Shown in pieces: positions 35,197-44,765 of a stretch of 64,000 nucleotides of DNA. The stretch's first letter is position 1. Every line of letters begins with the position of its first letter. Under the pieces are notes generated by a model. That model saw only the letters and a list, made by a program, of their open reading frames with translations, was not told the origin of the DNA and searched no databases. Origin of the DNA: Paenibacillus sp. HWE-109 (GTDB taxonomy: Bacteria > Bacillota > Bacilli > Paenibacillales > NBRC-103111); assembly GCF_022163125.1 (NCBI RefSeq), contig NZ_CP091881.1, positions 3,100,001 through 3,164,000 on the forward strand, written 5' to 3'. Both the position numbers and the translations under genes were made by a program.

Positions 35197-36553
35197 GTTG
35201 AATCCCTCCAGTTAAGTGTTGGTTATAGATGGCATAAGCGACAAGCTTCCCTTGCTGCGCGGCTGAGACGACCATGGCCTCTCCTTGACCTTCGCCAAAA
35301 ATAAAATCCCCGGCTGCATAAATACGCGGATTCGAGGTCTGCCCAGTCTTCGGGTCCACCATCACCGTTCCGCGAGTATGAACAAGTCCGAATTGTTCAA
35401 TTAAAGGCAGATGACGCGTTTGCCCAATCGCTTTGATGACCGCATCTACCGGAATCGTAAACTCCGATCCTTCGATGGGGACCGGTCGTTTGCGCCCCGC
35501 GTCCACGTCCACGAGCTCCATTTGCAAGCATTCAATTGCAATGACTTGCCCATTCTGATCTCCAATGATGCGAGTGGGTGCCGTCAGCCATCTGAAAACC
35601 ACGCCGTCCTGTTTGGCGAAATCAAACTCAAAATCGTAGGCCGTCATCTCTTCCTGCGTACGGCGATATACGATTTGAACCGCTTGGGCGCCAAGCCTGA
35701 CCGAGCAGGTTGCCGCATCGATCGCGGTATTGCCAGCTCCAATGACAGCCACTCGCTTGCCGATAAGCGAGGTATCCAGCTCTGTCTGGCCTTTGGTCGA
35801 CTCTACAAATGCAATTGCATCATACACGCCAGTAAAGTCTTCGCCTGCGATGCCGAGATTCGGAACTTTCGACATCCCTACAGCTAGTACAATCGCATCA
35901 TAGCTTTGCATAATCTCTTCCACGCTTATATCCGTGCCCACTCTCGTATTCATACGAAAGTCTACGCCCAACTGCTCAATCTGGTCGACTTCCCAGAGAG
36001 ATATTTCCTGTGGCAATCGAAAGGAAACGATTCCGTACGTATCCAAGCCTCCAGCCTGCGCTTTGGCTTCATAGACGGTTACCTTAAAACCTAAGCGAGC
36101 CAGTTCCCGAGCTGCGGATAGTCCGGCTGGCCCGCTTCCGATGACCGCTGCGGACTTTCCGTTGCTGGTTCCCGCTTCGAATAAGATTTGCTCATTTCGA
36201 ATCGCCCAATCTGTCGCATACCGCTGCAATTGCCCGATGAGAATAGGCTTGGACGAATGATTAAGTACACAAGCTCCTTCGCATAATTCCTCGGTTGGAC
36301 ATACTCTTGAACAGGTCGCCCCCACCGGATTGGCTTCCATGATCGTGCGGGCCGACCCTTTGAGATTGCCAGAGGCAATCTTCTTGATAAATGAAGGAAT
36401 CTCGATCCCCGTCGGACAGGCACGAACACAGGGGGCATCATAACAAAACAGACAACGATTCGACTCTTCCATCGCTTCTTTCGGCTTCATCCCAGCCTTT
36501 ACTTCAGCGAAATTGCGTTTCAGATCCGTTAATGAGATAAATGCTGCGCTCAT
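35189..36553 (-). CDS. preT: NAD-dependent dihydropyrimidine dehydrogenase, subunit PreT
   Basis: This 454-residue GltD-like flavoprotein has N-terminal cysteine clusters (CLFCYDAPCVRACPTG and ATCSRVCPTEELCEGACV) for two [4Fe-4S] centres. The FAD site is AAVIGSGPAGLSAARELARLG, the NAD site is VAVIGAGNTAIDAATCSVRLG, and IYAAGDFIFGEGQ is near the C-terminus. It passes electrons from NADH to PreA. It overlaps preA by 8 bp and the upstream amidohydrolase by 4 bp. Confidence 0.93.
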   Translation of the reverse strand: MSAAFISLTDLKRNFAEVKAGMKPKEAMEESNRCLFCYDAPCVRACPTGIEIPSFIKKIASGNLKGSARTIMEANPVGATCSRVCPTEELCEGACVLNHSSKPILIGQLQRYATDWAIRNEQILFEAGTSNGKSAAVIGSGPAGLSAARELARLGFKVTVYEAKAQAGGLDTYGIVSFRLPQEISLWEVDQIEQLGVDFRMNTRVGTDISVEEIMQSYDAIVLAVGMSKVPNLGIAGEDFTGVYDAIAFVESTKGQTELDTSLIGKRVAVIGAGNTAIDAATCSVRLGAQAVQIVYRRTQEEMTAYDFEFDFAKQDGVVFRWLTAPTRIIGDQNGQVIAIECLQMELVDVDAGRKRPVPIEGSEFTIPVDAVIKAIGQTRHLPLIEQFGLVHTRGTVMVDPKTGQTSNPRIYAAGDFIFGEGQGEAMVVSAAQQGKLVAYAIYNQHLTGGIQHG

Positions 36554-37815
36554 CTCCCTTCACCTCCAGAAGTCATCCGGCGTGCCACTCGATATAACAG
36601 CTCTGTCCCTAAGGCGATGTCCTCAATACTCGCAAATTCTTTGGGATTGTGGCTGATGCCTTCGAGACATCTTACGAATATCATCCCGTAGTCGCAGACA
36701 TGAGACATCGCTAACGAATCATGAAAGGGTCCGCTCATAAGTTCAGGCGGCTTCAGGCCCATCACATTCGCTTCTTCATGCAGCGTTTCCTTAATCCAAT
36801 TCGCACAATATCTGGGTTCACTGTTCGTGTCCTCGCGGATCGTGTAAGCAAGGCCATGTTCGCTGGATACGTTGTCGATGACCTGAAGCAACTGCGCTTC
36901 AAGTGCATGCCGGCGCGCTAAATCGATATCTCGCAAATCGATCGTAAACGTTACTTTTTCCGGGATAATATTGCGAGAATCCGGGAAAACCGCTAGGGAG
37001 CCAACAGTGCCAACCGTGGATGCCCCTGGGTCTTGTTGAGCGAGCTCATTCAGGGCTACGATGATTTTGGCGCAGCCCAGTAGTGCATCGTGACGCATCG
37101 ACATCGGGACAGAGCCGGCGTGCCCCGCGAAGCCGGTCATTTCAACCGTGAGCCATAAGGGGCCAGAGATTCCGCTAACGATTCCGATAGGTTCATCCAT
37201 GGATTCGAGAATAGGTCCTTGCTCGATGTGCAGCTCCAGAAACGCGCCTACCCGACCTTCCTGAAACACGTAATCTGCGATATCAGCAGGATCACATCCA
37301 AATTGCAGCAGCGCTTCTCTGCGAGTCACACCGTTTTTATCCGTTCGCTCCAAGTCGTCTGTTTCTAATCGACCCGTCATTCCTCTAACCCCAAACAACC
37401 CTTTATTGAATCGACAGCCTTCTTCATCGCAGAAAGCTACAACTTCAATATTGCACGCAGGCAGCACCCCTTCTTCCGTTAAGCGTTGAACAACCTCAAT
37501 AGCGCCAAGCACGCCGATCGCTCCATCATAACGGCCGCCATAAGGCTGTGAATCTACATGCGAGCCTAGCATCAAGATGGGAGCTGCTGGGTCCTTGCCA
37601 TATTTCACGCCAATCAGATTGGCAAAAGGGTCGATACTAGCTTCCATTCCCGCTTCTTCCATCCACGTCTTCACGAGTTCAACACCTGCACGATCTTCCG
37701 GAGACAAGGCGAGTCGGCAAACGCCTGTTTCGCCAATTTTACCGATTTGGGCAAGTGCCTGTATACGTTCGTTTAATCGGGTGGCATTAATTTGTAGAGG
37801 AGGCATGATTGGCAA
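36550..37815 (-). CDS. N-carbamoyl-beta-alanine amidohydrolase (beta-ureidopropionase-like, M20 family)
   Basis: This 421-residue Zn/Mn hydrolase of the HyuC/AmaB/allantoate amidohydrolase group has metal ligands in LGSHVDSQPYGGRYDGAIGVL and FCDEEGCRF, the ligand region LELHIEQGPILES, and the dimerisation-domain segment GFAGHAGSVPMSMRHDAL. SGPFHDSLAMSHVC near the end carries the last ligand. In this operon it should release beta-alanine, CO2 and ammonia from carbamoyl-beta-alanine. It lies 6 bp after the aminotransferase gene and overlaps preT by 4 bp. Confidence 0.9.
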   Translation of the reverse strand: MPIMPPLQINATRLNERIQALAQIGKIGETGVCRLALSPEDRAGVELVKTWMEEAGMEASIDPFANLIGVKYGKDPAAPILMLGSHVDSQPYGGRYDGAIGVLGAIEVVQRLTEEGVLPACNIEVVAFCDEEGCRFNKGLFGVRGMTGRLETDDLERTDKNGVTRREALLQFGCDPADIADYVFQEGRVGAFLELHIEQGPILESMDEPIGIVSGISGPLWLTVEMTGFAGHAGSVPMSMRHDALLGCAKIIVALNELAQQDPGASTVGTVGSLAVFPDSRNIIPEKVTFTIDLRDIDLARRHALEAQLLQVIDNVSSEHGLAYTIREDTNSEPRYCANWIKETLHEEANVMGLKPPELMSGPFHDSLAMSHVCDYGMIFVRCLEGISHNPKEFASIEDIALGTELLYRVARRMTSGGEGR

Positions 37816-37821
37816 TGAGCT

Positions 37822-39195
37822 TCATCCTTTCTTCTGATCGTTTTTAAAAACAGCGAGTAAAGTATCTACGATAAAATCAACATCTTCATCTGTGGATGAT
37901 AGCGGCGGGCTCAATGTCAGAATGTTTGCAAATCCAGGGACGGTATCGCCATTTTTCCCAATCAACAGTCCCTTTACTTTACAGGCCGTGATAAAGGCAA
38001 GTACGCGCTCCGCCGTCGCTGGCACTTTACTCACTCGATCCTCCACCAATTCAATTCCCAAAGCGGAGCCAAATCGACGGATTTCACCCACATTTGGATG
38101 CAGCAGCAAAGGTTTTAATCTTTTTTTAAACTGCTTCCCCATCCATGCAGAACGAGCTACTAAGTTTTCTTTTTCCAAAATCTCGATATTTTTCAGCGCT
38201 ACCTGACAAGAGACCGGGTTCCCTCCGAACGTATTGATATGCCTCAAATGACTTGTCGCCTCTTGCCCCTTAAACGATTCATACAACTCAGCCGAAACGG
38301 CTGTGGCTGACAGCGGCGAGTACGCACTGGTTAGCCCCTTGGCCATGGTCACAATGTCGGGCTTCACACCGTAATTTGTATGACCGAATTGCTTGCCGGA
38401 ACGTCCGAAGCCGCAGATCACTTCATCGATAATCAGCAAAACCTCATACTTATCACATATGCTGCGAATCATCGGCAAATACTCGTCCGGCGGCACAATC
38501 ATTCCGCCACCAGTAATCACAGGCTCCATGATCACAGCCGCAACGGAATCCGCTCCTTCCCAGACGATAGCATCCTCAATCGCTTTGGCGCATTGCAATT
38601 GGCAAGTCCCCTTCGTTTGACCGAAAGGACAGCGATAACAATAGGGCGGCGGCACATGCTGGAAGCCTACGCCTAGCGGTTCATATTTGAGTTTGCGCTG
38701 CGCTTGCCCTGTTGCACCTAAAGCTCCCATTGAGTTTCCGTGATAAGCGCGATGCCGTGAAATAAACTTATGCTTCGACGGCTTCCCATTCTGGTGGTGA
38801 TATTGTCTGGCAATTTTGAAAGCCACTTCATTAGCATCCGACCCCGAATTGGAGTAAAAAATGCGATATTCGCCATTCAGCCATTCATTTAATTTGGCGG
38901 CAAGCGTAATTGCTGGAATGTGGGATTGCACAAGGGTGGCATAAGCAATTTTCATCATTTGTTCCGCCGCTGCCTGCGCAATTTCTTGCCGCCCGTGTCC
39001 CACATTCACACACCATAGACCTGACATACCGTCCAGGTAGCGATTGCCATCCACGTCTTGCACCCAACTGCCTTCCCCGGAGGCGATAATCATTGGATTC
39101 TCGTTATGCGCACTCATATGGTGCCAAACATATTTGCGATCGTTCTCCAGCAGTTGCTCTTTCGTTATCGGATCTTCTGTGCTCTGTGAGCTCAT
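37822..39195 (-). CDS. class III omega-aminotransferase (beta-alanine:pyruvate type)
   Basis: This 457-residue PLP enzyme has YSNSGSDANEVAFKIAR, the diagnostic LLIIDEVICGFGRSGK, and the PLP lysine K286 in MAKGLTSAYSPLSA. A cysteine group C186, C189, C198, C202 (PYCYRCPFGQTKGTCQLQC) occurs in a subset of these enzymes and might bind a metal. In this operon the expected reaction is beta-alanine to malonate semialdehyde, feeding MmsA. It is the first gene of the five-enzyme operon and has an AGGGAGG-type site before the ATG. Confidence 0.9.
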   Translation of the reverse strand: MSSQSTEDPITKEQLLENDRKYVWHHMSAHNENPMIIASGEGSWVQDVDGNRYLDGMSGLWCVNVGHGRQEIAQAAAEQMMKIAYATLVQSHIPAITLAAKLNEWLNGEYRIFYSNSGSDANEVAFKIARQYHHQNGKPSKHKFISRHRAYHGNSMGALGATGQAQRKLKYEPLGVGFQHVPPPYCYRCPFGQTKGTCQLQCAKAIEDAIVWEGADSVAAVIMEPVITGGGMIVPPDEYLPMIRSICDKYEVLLIIDEVICGFGRSGKQFGHTNYGVKPDIVTMAKGLTSAYSPLSATAVSAELYESFKGQEATSHLRHINTFGGNPVSCQVALKNIEILEKENLVARSAWMGKQFKKRLKPLLLHPNVGEIRRFGSALGIELVEDRVSKVPATAERVLAFITACKVKGLLIGKNGDTVPGFANILTLSPPLSSTDEDVDFIVDTLLAVFKNDQKKG

Positions 39196-39458
39196 ATTCC
39201 AGCCTCCCTTTTGATAAAAAAAAGGAGCGCAGACAGTTCCGTTCCACGTTCCCCTTCCATGCCGCGCGTTCTCTCCTATCTTATTTCTATGTTAAAAAAG
39301 GGAGAGACATCCCAAGGCGCAGCTGTAAAATAATATTTTATTGATGTTAGTTATGATGACTATATATGTTATATTATATAACTTATTCGAATTTTTGCAT
39401 TAGTCAAAGTGTGTTTAATTTGCTCTTCTCATTTTACAAAATGTAAAGTCCTTATTTA

Positions 39459-39486
39459 TGTTTACATAATAAATATTATGTATACT
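39459..39486. other. dif/Xer-like palindromic site 1
   Basis: Eight-base arms TTACATAA and TTATGTAT flank a 6-bp centre (TAAATA), matching at 7 of 8 positions. The left 11-bp arm TGTTTACATAA read in reverse is TTATGTAAACA, 10 of 11 identical to the XerD arm of the B. subtilis dif site as I recall it. The site shares 16 contiguous bases with site 3 at 63524. Confidence 0.4.
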
Positions 39487-39513
39487 AATAAGTAAGTATT
39501 ATCTAAACGAAAA

Positions 39514-39550
39514 AAATCGCCAGCCACAAAAATTGTGGACCGACGATTTT
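39514..39550 (-). terminator. terminator of the glycosidase operon
   Basis: A long stem (AAATCG and CCACAA paired with TTGTGG and CGATTT, with small internal mismatches) is followed by T-rich sequence on the minus strand, 9 bp after the stop at 39559. Confidence 0.85.
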
Positions 39551-39558
39551 CGACTTAT

Positions 39559-42500
39559 TTATTTGACTACTACCGAAAGAATTTCACTCGATGTTGTACC
39601 AGCGTCATTTACAAGCTCTGCTCTGTACGAGTAACTCCCCTTTGCTTTATCGCGGATTGCAATAACAGCAGACTGAGCTTGCGGAGAATTAGCGCTTAAC
39701 ACTTTTGTATCGATCAGTACGCCGTTCTCATAGAGACGGAACTGCGTCCCATTCGTCCCCCACCACATGTTCATCGTAATCTTGTAGACGCCATCGCCGT
39801 CCCAATTATCGCTTGAAAGCTCAGGCTTTGCTGGAGCGGCTCCAGTCACTTGCACCGTTAAAGGATCGCTTCGTGTTGTGCCGTACGCATTCGTTAGCTC
39901 TGCAACGTAGCGGTAGGTACCATTGGCTTTGTAAGTCACGTCCGTCACCGCAGACTGGGCATTCGGTGCATGGTCGGCCAGCATTTGCGTGTCGATTAAG
40001 GTGTCATTTTCAAACAATTTGTAAATAGATCCGTTGTTTCCCCACCATAGGTTCATCGTCACTTGGTAGTTGCCATCCTTAATACCCGTGTCATACCCGT
40101 TGTTGTCAGAGAGAACAGGCTTCCCGGGCACACCTGTGCTGCCTGAAACGATATTGGCGACCGTGGCTGTTGCCTTCCCGCTATTCCCTGCACTATCAAC
40201 AAATTCAAATGTGAAACTGCCGTTTGCAAGGAAGGTATATTGGTTGGAACCGCCATTATTCGTGATCGTCACAGGCTCGCTCGGCGTTATAGTCGCTATG
40301 ACAGGTGCAGCCGTTGAAGACGTTGTACTATAGGCAACTGAAGCGGTCGGTGCCGTCAAATCCGATACTAACCACTGCATGGAGCGGAACTTTGCAGCCA
40401 ACTTGCTGTCACCGATCCCCCCACCCCACTCGATATACCCTTTTCTGCCGCTGCCGTCATTGTCGTTGACCAGTATGGAGAAGCTGATGACTCCGTTCTT
40501 CTGGGGCAAGATCGGCGTAACTTCCGACAACGGCAGCGCCAATTCATACACGGTGAGTTTTTGCGCCTCATCTCTCGTAACAGCGAGGTTCCCTTTCGTC
40601 ACCGCTCCTTTGGCAGTGCCAGGAGGTGCGAGCCAGCGATAGATTTGCGGACCTGCCGGTGTTTGCGAAATGCCAAATTCGTGCCAATAAGGATTTTCTC
40701 CAGGCAGCCCGTCGCTGATAGCGAATTGAATGCTGTCATTGTTCCAAATATCCGCTCCTGATGATAAAGAGGACTCGCTATCGTCCTTGATCTTAGCTGT
40801 AAGATACAGATGGCTGGCATCGAAGTTCAGCCATATCTGTCCGCTCAGATCAGCAGCGCCTTGGTAACCCGTCATCTTAACGCTGCCTTTGGATAAATCG
40901 ATCGTAGGTGCGGCAGCTGCCGTTTCCGGATCAACACTGCCATCAATAGCGACTGCCCTTTGGAAAATTGGATTGAATTCAGCTGCACCTGAGTACGTAT
41001 AAGGGTCGAAACCGTCAAAATATACCTTTACCTTGATTGCACTGCTTGCACTTAACCCGAATCCCGTTAACGGAAATTCGGCGACTCCGTCAGAATCCGC
41101 TGCAATAGCTGTCTGCCAGTCAAACGTACCCGATTGTGTGCCAAACTGCCACTCAATCTTCCGAGCCTGCAGCGGTTTGGAGTGAGACTCATTGCGAACC
41201 CGAATTTGCAGCGATTTGCTCATCGTTTCCGAATTCGTGATAACAGGGCGTACCTGCACCTCATAAGGTGGAAGCGCTGAGGCAGAGCTTCGCAATAGGC
41301 CGATCCGATCATTGTTATGCATCATCACGCCTGAGAGGAGACGAGCGCCAGGCTCCCCGGCATTCGGTACTTGAATCGTTTGAACCGTTTGCCCCCCAGC
41401 TCCGGTCGTTACCGGGAACGCATCGGCGCCAATTTTCAGACTTAGCGCGAAAGCTTGATTTGTTGTGTTTTGAGCTGTTAGCATGAACGACATGGCGTCA
41501 CCGATACGTGCGGCTTCCCCTTGCAAAGTGAAGGAATTGTCGCGCGCAACCGCATTAACAACGCCGTTCACGAAGATCGGCTCATCGTTTAACGTTACAT
41601 AAATTTTCCCATTGAAAGGCGTATACACATTTGAATTTCCCATCATATCCGTGATCTCAAGTGGTTCCGCTGACTGAAGAACAACCGGAATTGACTTGCC
41701 TGGTGCCCAAATGGTACGTACATGTTCACCATTTTTATTAAAATCATAGCTGCGAATATCACTATCCGTCGTGTCGCGCTTGACGAATTGTGCATCTACC
41801 AGCATACGGGTCATAACTGCATAGGACGCGTACGCAGGTTTCGGAGTCAAACTACCCAACGAGTCGCTCGGATTGCGAATGATTCCGAAATTATCTTCGT
41901 TCACATTGGATATTCCATCATTGATCGCGTCGTACCAAACAACTTTCTCCACCCCATTGGCTATTGCGACGACATAAGCTCTTACAAGATAATTTGCTTG
42001 TGTCTTCTCATCAACGCCCCGTGTATCCAACTCGGTCGGCCAGCCTGTTTCATTGATCCAGATCGGCTTAAGATTGCCGTTATTATAAGTTCGTATCAAC
42101 GTTTTCAAGTTATCGATCTGGGTATCATAGCCCTCTGGAGCACCGGGGTACAAGTAGGGATGAATGGAGAATCCATCCATGTAGGCCATACCGCCAAGCT
42201 TGAGCACATCCTCAATCCAAGTCAGGTTTCCTACGGTAGATGTACCCAGAACCGGCATGTTGGGATGCGCAGCCTTGATCGTTTCATACGATTTCTTCAA
42301 TAATGGATAGTAGTATTCCGGTTTGGAATCAGCCGGTCCGTTACCACGATCCCCGAAACTGCCATAAAACTCGTTGTATACTTCCACAGCATCAAGCTTG
42401 CCGTCATAGTGATCTACATAAGCTTTCATATAATTGGCGAACCCTTCACGGCCCGCAGCCGTATAAGGCGTACTGTTGTTATCGTAGAAAGGATTCGTAA

Positions 42501-44760
42501 AACCAGAGACGAACAGGAAGTCGAACTGGGCCGGATCCAGCATATTCATGTAATAATCAGGCTGCGGCCCGAACGAATAGATGCCCTGCTGCTTCTCAAT
42601 GCCCGGCCACTCGAATCCGTCTCTAATTAAACGCATCCCAGCTGATTTCATGAGGTTTAAGATGTCTGCCGTCATCGTTTGCGGATACCGATGCAAATGC
42701 GTCGCCATACCGAACGGAGAATTCTCGCTGCCCGCTGTGCCTAGTGGCGGCAGCACGGCGAATGGCGTTTTGATCGTAACGGGATCACTCCCCGCTAGTT
42801 CGGCTCTCACCTGCAGCATGAAATACCCGTACTTCATAGAAGGTACTGAGATTAGCGCTTCTGTTTGTGATGTTGCTGCAGCACTCCCGCCAGCTGCCAT
42901 CGAACCTTCATAATCATAAACCGTCCAAGTGACAGATGGTCTGGTTGTTAACACCTTGAATCCCACAGGCTCTTGATCTACAAACACATTACCCGCACGA
43001 AGCTGTACCAATTTCGTTGAAGGCGTCACTGCCGTGTTGAAGGGCCCGTCATTGCTCCACTGGTTCAATGCATTCCCAGCCTCGACTTTGAACGTGTTGT
43101 GCTGTTCGGTTTTGAGTCCAGTCACGGCAAAAGAAGTGACGTTTCCTCCCACATTAGCTATCATAGTTCCATTCTTATAAACCTTATATCCCGTTACGCC
43201 TGCAGGATCGGTCGCAGATGACCAGTTCAACTGCAAGCCCGTTTCGCTCAAATTCGATAAACCGAGTGTGCCTCCTCCGGGCCATACGGGAGCGGACGCA
43301 TTGCTTTTGCTGGCGGATAGTTCCAAATAAGGACGATTAACCGCGTTTTCCTTGCTGTTGACCACCACGGCATGACCTTGCGCAGCCTGCTCGGTCAACG
43401 CGATGCTAGCTACTGCGTCCAGCGCCAATTGCTGCTTGATGTAGGCTGTGACATCGTATTCATACCAGCCTGCTGTCTTCCCCATATTGACACTTGCGAG
43501 ATAATGATCGATGTCTGGCTTATTGTTCCACGTTACCGTACTTTCCTTCCATGTATCGTTTTCCATGCCATACGCCTGTACGTCGATGTTCGAATTCTCC
43601 CCATCGACCGCATAAACCTTGAGCTTGGCTGTACCGATTTCTCCAGTATAGGCATGCAGATCGAATTTCAAATAGGCTTGCCTTCTCAAATTCAAATCGG
43701 CATCATAATTTTTCACGACTAAAGTGGCAGCTGTTCCGTAATTATTGCCAGCATTTCCCCCGGCTTGAACATAAGAATCTTCCACAGGCGTGAGAATTGT
43801 CCCATTGGATGTCGGTACCGTGAAGGTCACATAAGGACCGTCATTGCTCCATTGATTCGAACTGCTGCCCGCTTCAATTTTGAACGTGTATTTCTGGTTC
43901 GTTTGAAGGCCTGTCACCGAATACGACGTTGTCCCTCCGCCAACCGTCCCAATTGCAGTTCCATTTTGATAGATGGTATAGCTGGCTGGCAGAGCAGCGG
44001 CTGAAGTCCAGGACAATTGCAAGCTCGTGCCGCTCGCGCTGGCTACCTGGACCGTACTATTGTTGGGCCAGCTGGGTGCACTTGCGTTCAAACGGTCCGT
44101 AGAGATTTCGAGATATGGGGTATTTGCCACATTTTCTCTACTGTTCATGCTTACTACCTGCCCTTTGGCAGCCTGCTGGACAAATGCGAAGCTGGCTTTG
44201 CGATCCAGCGCGAGCTGGCTTTTCACGAAAGCCGTTACATTAATTTCGTACCAACTTGCTGTTTTGCCAACATTAAGATTAGCGATATAGTGCTCGAATG
44301 CTGGCTTATTCGTCCATGTAGCAGCCGTTTCTTTCCATGAATCATCTTCCATGCCATACACTTGCATTCCGATTGTTGAATTTTCGGTATCCACCGCATA
44401 CACTTTCAATTTGGCAGTGCCGATCTCTCCGCTAATCGAACTCAAATCATATTTCATATACGTTTGGCGGTTTAAATTGCTGTCGATATCATAATTCTTG
44501 ACCAGCAACGTTGTCGCTGTCCCATAATTTTTACCAACATTTGCGCCTCCGTTCACATAGGTATCCTCAACTGGGCTTAGTTGAATCGGATTTGCTGGAA
44601 TAGTTTCCGCCATCACGGTCATCCTCTTGTCATAGCCAGGAACAACAGGCACAACAAGTGTATGGATGCATAATGCCGCCAGAGTTGAAGCGATAATACG
44701 AACAGCTGTTTTCGTCTGTCTTTTCTTAAACAATTCATCCACCTCTTCCTTTATAGTCAT
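39559..44760 (-). CDS. giant secreted multimodular glycosidase-like protein, paralogue 2 (DNRLRE-FN3-GH-A-CBM9)
   Basis: Its 1,733 residues begin with a signal peptide (residues 15-51, cleavage likely after VMA). They are followed by DNRLRE modules at about 60-222 and 322-482, FN3 modules at about 235-318 and 490-582, a clan GH-A-type barrel at about 680-1010, a CBM9-like module at about 1265-1460, an Ig-like module, and two C-terminal repeats with WWG.NG cores near 1540 and 1640. Probable acid/base is Glu in EVYNEFYG (about 795); nucleophile is Glu in WINETGWPT (about 903). No SLH domain or LPXTG motif is seen. ATG 44760 lacks a ribosome site; TTG 44733 follows GGAAGAGGTGG and may be the true start. 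The substrate is unknown. Confidence 0.88.
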   Translation of the reverse strand: MTIKEEVDELFKKRQTKTAVRIIASTLAALCIHTLVVPVVPGYDKRMTVMAETIPANPIQLSPVEDTYVNGGANVGKNYGTATTLLVKNYDIDSNLNRQTYMKYDLSSISGEIGTAKLKVYAVDTENSTIGMQVYGMEDDSWKETAATWTNKPAFEHYIANLNVGKTASWYEINVTAFVKSQLALDRKASFAFVQQAAKGQVVSMNSRENVANTPYLEISTDRLNASAPSWPNNSTVQVASASGTSLQLSWTSAAALPASYTIYQNGTAIGTVGGGTTSYSVTGLQTNQKYTFKIEAGSSSNQWSNDGPYVTFTVPTSNGTILTPVEDSYVQAGGNAGNNYGTAATLVVKNYDADLNLRRQAYLKFDLHAYTGEIGTAKLKVYAVDGENSNIDVQAYGMENDTWKESTVTWNNKPDIDHYLASVNMGKTAGWYEYDVTAYIKQQLALDAVASIALTEQAAQGHAVVVNSKENAVNRPYLELSASKSNASAPVWPGGGTLGLSNLSETGLQLNWSSATDPAGVTGYKVYKNGTMIANVGGNVTSFAVTGLKTEQHNTFKVEAGNALNQWSNDGPFNTAVTPSTKLVQLRAGNVFVDQEPVGFKVLTTRPSVTWTVYDYEGSMAAGGSAAATSQTEALISVPSMKYGYFMLQVRAELAGSDPVTIKTPFAVLPPLGTAGSENSPFGMATHLHRYPQTMTADILNLMKSAGMRLIRDGFEWPGIEKQQGIYSFGPQPDYYMNMLDPAQFDFLFVSGFTNPFYDNNSTPYTAAGREGFANYMKAYVDHYDGKLDAVEVYNEFYGSFGDRGNGPADSKPEYYYPLLKKSYETIKAAHPNMPVLGTSTVGNLTWIEDVLKLGGMAYMDGFSIHPYLYPGAPEGYDTQIDNLKTLIRTYNNGNLKPIWINETGWPTELDTRGVDEKTQANYLVRAYVVAIANGVEKVVWYDAINDGISNVNEDNFGIIRNPSDSLGSLTPKPAYASYAVMTRMLVDAQFVKRDTTDSDIRSYDFNKNGEHVRTIWAPGKSIPVVLQSAEPLEITDMMGNSNVYTPFNGKIYVTLNDEPIFVNGVVNAVARDNSFTLQGEAARIGDAMSFMLTAQNTTNQAFALSLKIGADAFPVTTGAGGQTVQTIQVPNAGEPGARLLSGVMMHNNDRIGLLRSSASALPPYEVQVRPVITNSETMSKSLQIRVRNESHSKPLQARKIEWQFGTQSGTFDWQTAIAADSDGVAEFPLTGFGLSASSAIKVKVYFDGFDPYTYSGAAEFNPIFQRAVAIDGSVDPETAAAAPTIDLSKGSVKMTGYQGAADLSGQIWLNFDASHLYLTAKIKDDSESSLSSGADIWNNDSIQFAISDGLPGENPYWHEFGISQTPAGPQIYRWLAPPGTAKGAVTKGNLAVTRDEAQKLTVYELALPLSEVTPILPQKNGVISFSILVNDNDGSGRKGYIEWGGGIGDSKLAAKFRSMQWLVSDLTAPTASVAYSTTSSTAAPVIATITPSEPVTITNNGGSNQYTFLANGSFTFEFVDSAGNSGKATATVANIVSGSTGVPGKPVLSDNNGYDTGIKDGNYQVTMNLWWGNNGSIYKLFENDTLIDTQMLADHAPNAQSAVTDVTYKANGTYRYVAELTNAYGTTRSDPLTVQVTGAAPAKPELSSDNWDGDGVYKITMNMWWGTNGTQFRLYENGVLIDTKVLSANSPQAQSAVIAIRDKAKGSYSYRAELVNDAGTTSSEILSVVVK

Positions 44761-44765
44761 CGACT

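Larger units (their letters stand above)
39196..39558. other. AT-rich intergenic region upstream of the pyrimidine operon
   Basis: These 363 bp contain the promoter region of the minus-strand operon, a short inverted repeat TTTACAAAATGTAAA near 39434, a dif-like palindrome at 39459-39486, and the terminator of the giant glycosidase operon. TTGACT and TATAAT-like hexamers are visible on the minus strand near 39365-39405 but with a spacing of 20 or more, so I do not call a promoter. I see no coding sequence. Confidence 0.6.

Noticed and set aside
39365..39410. Vegetative promoter of the pyrimidine operon (TTGACT and TATAAT on the minus strand)
   Set aside because: The spacing between the hexamers is 20 bp or more, outside the usable range; start-site mapping would be needed.
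41722..42303. 193-codon plus-strand ORF
   Set aside because: It is antisense to the catalytic barrel of the giant glycosidase and has a shadow-frame composition rich in Ile, Arg and His.
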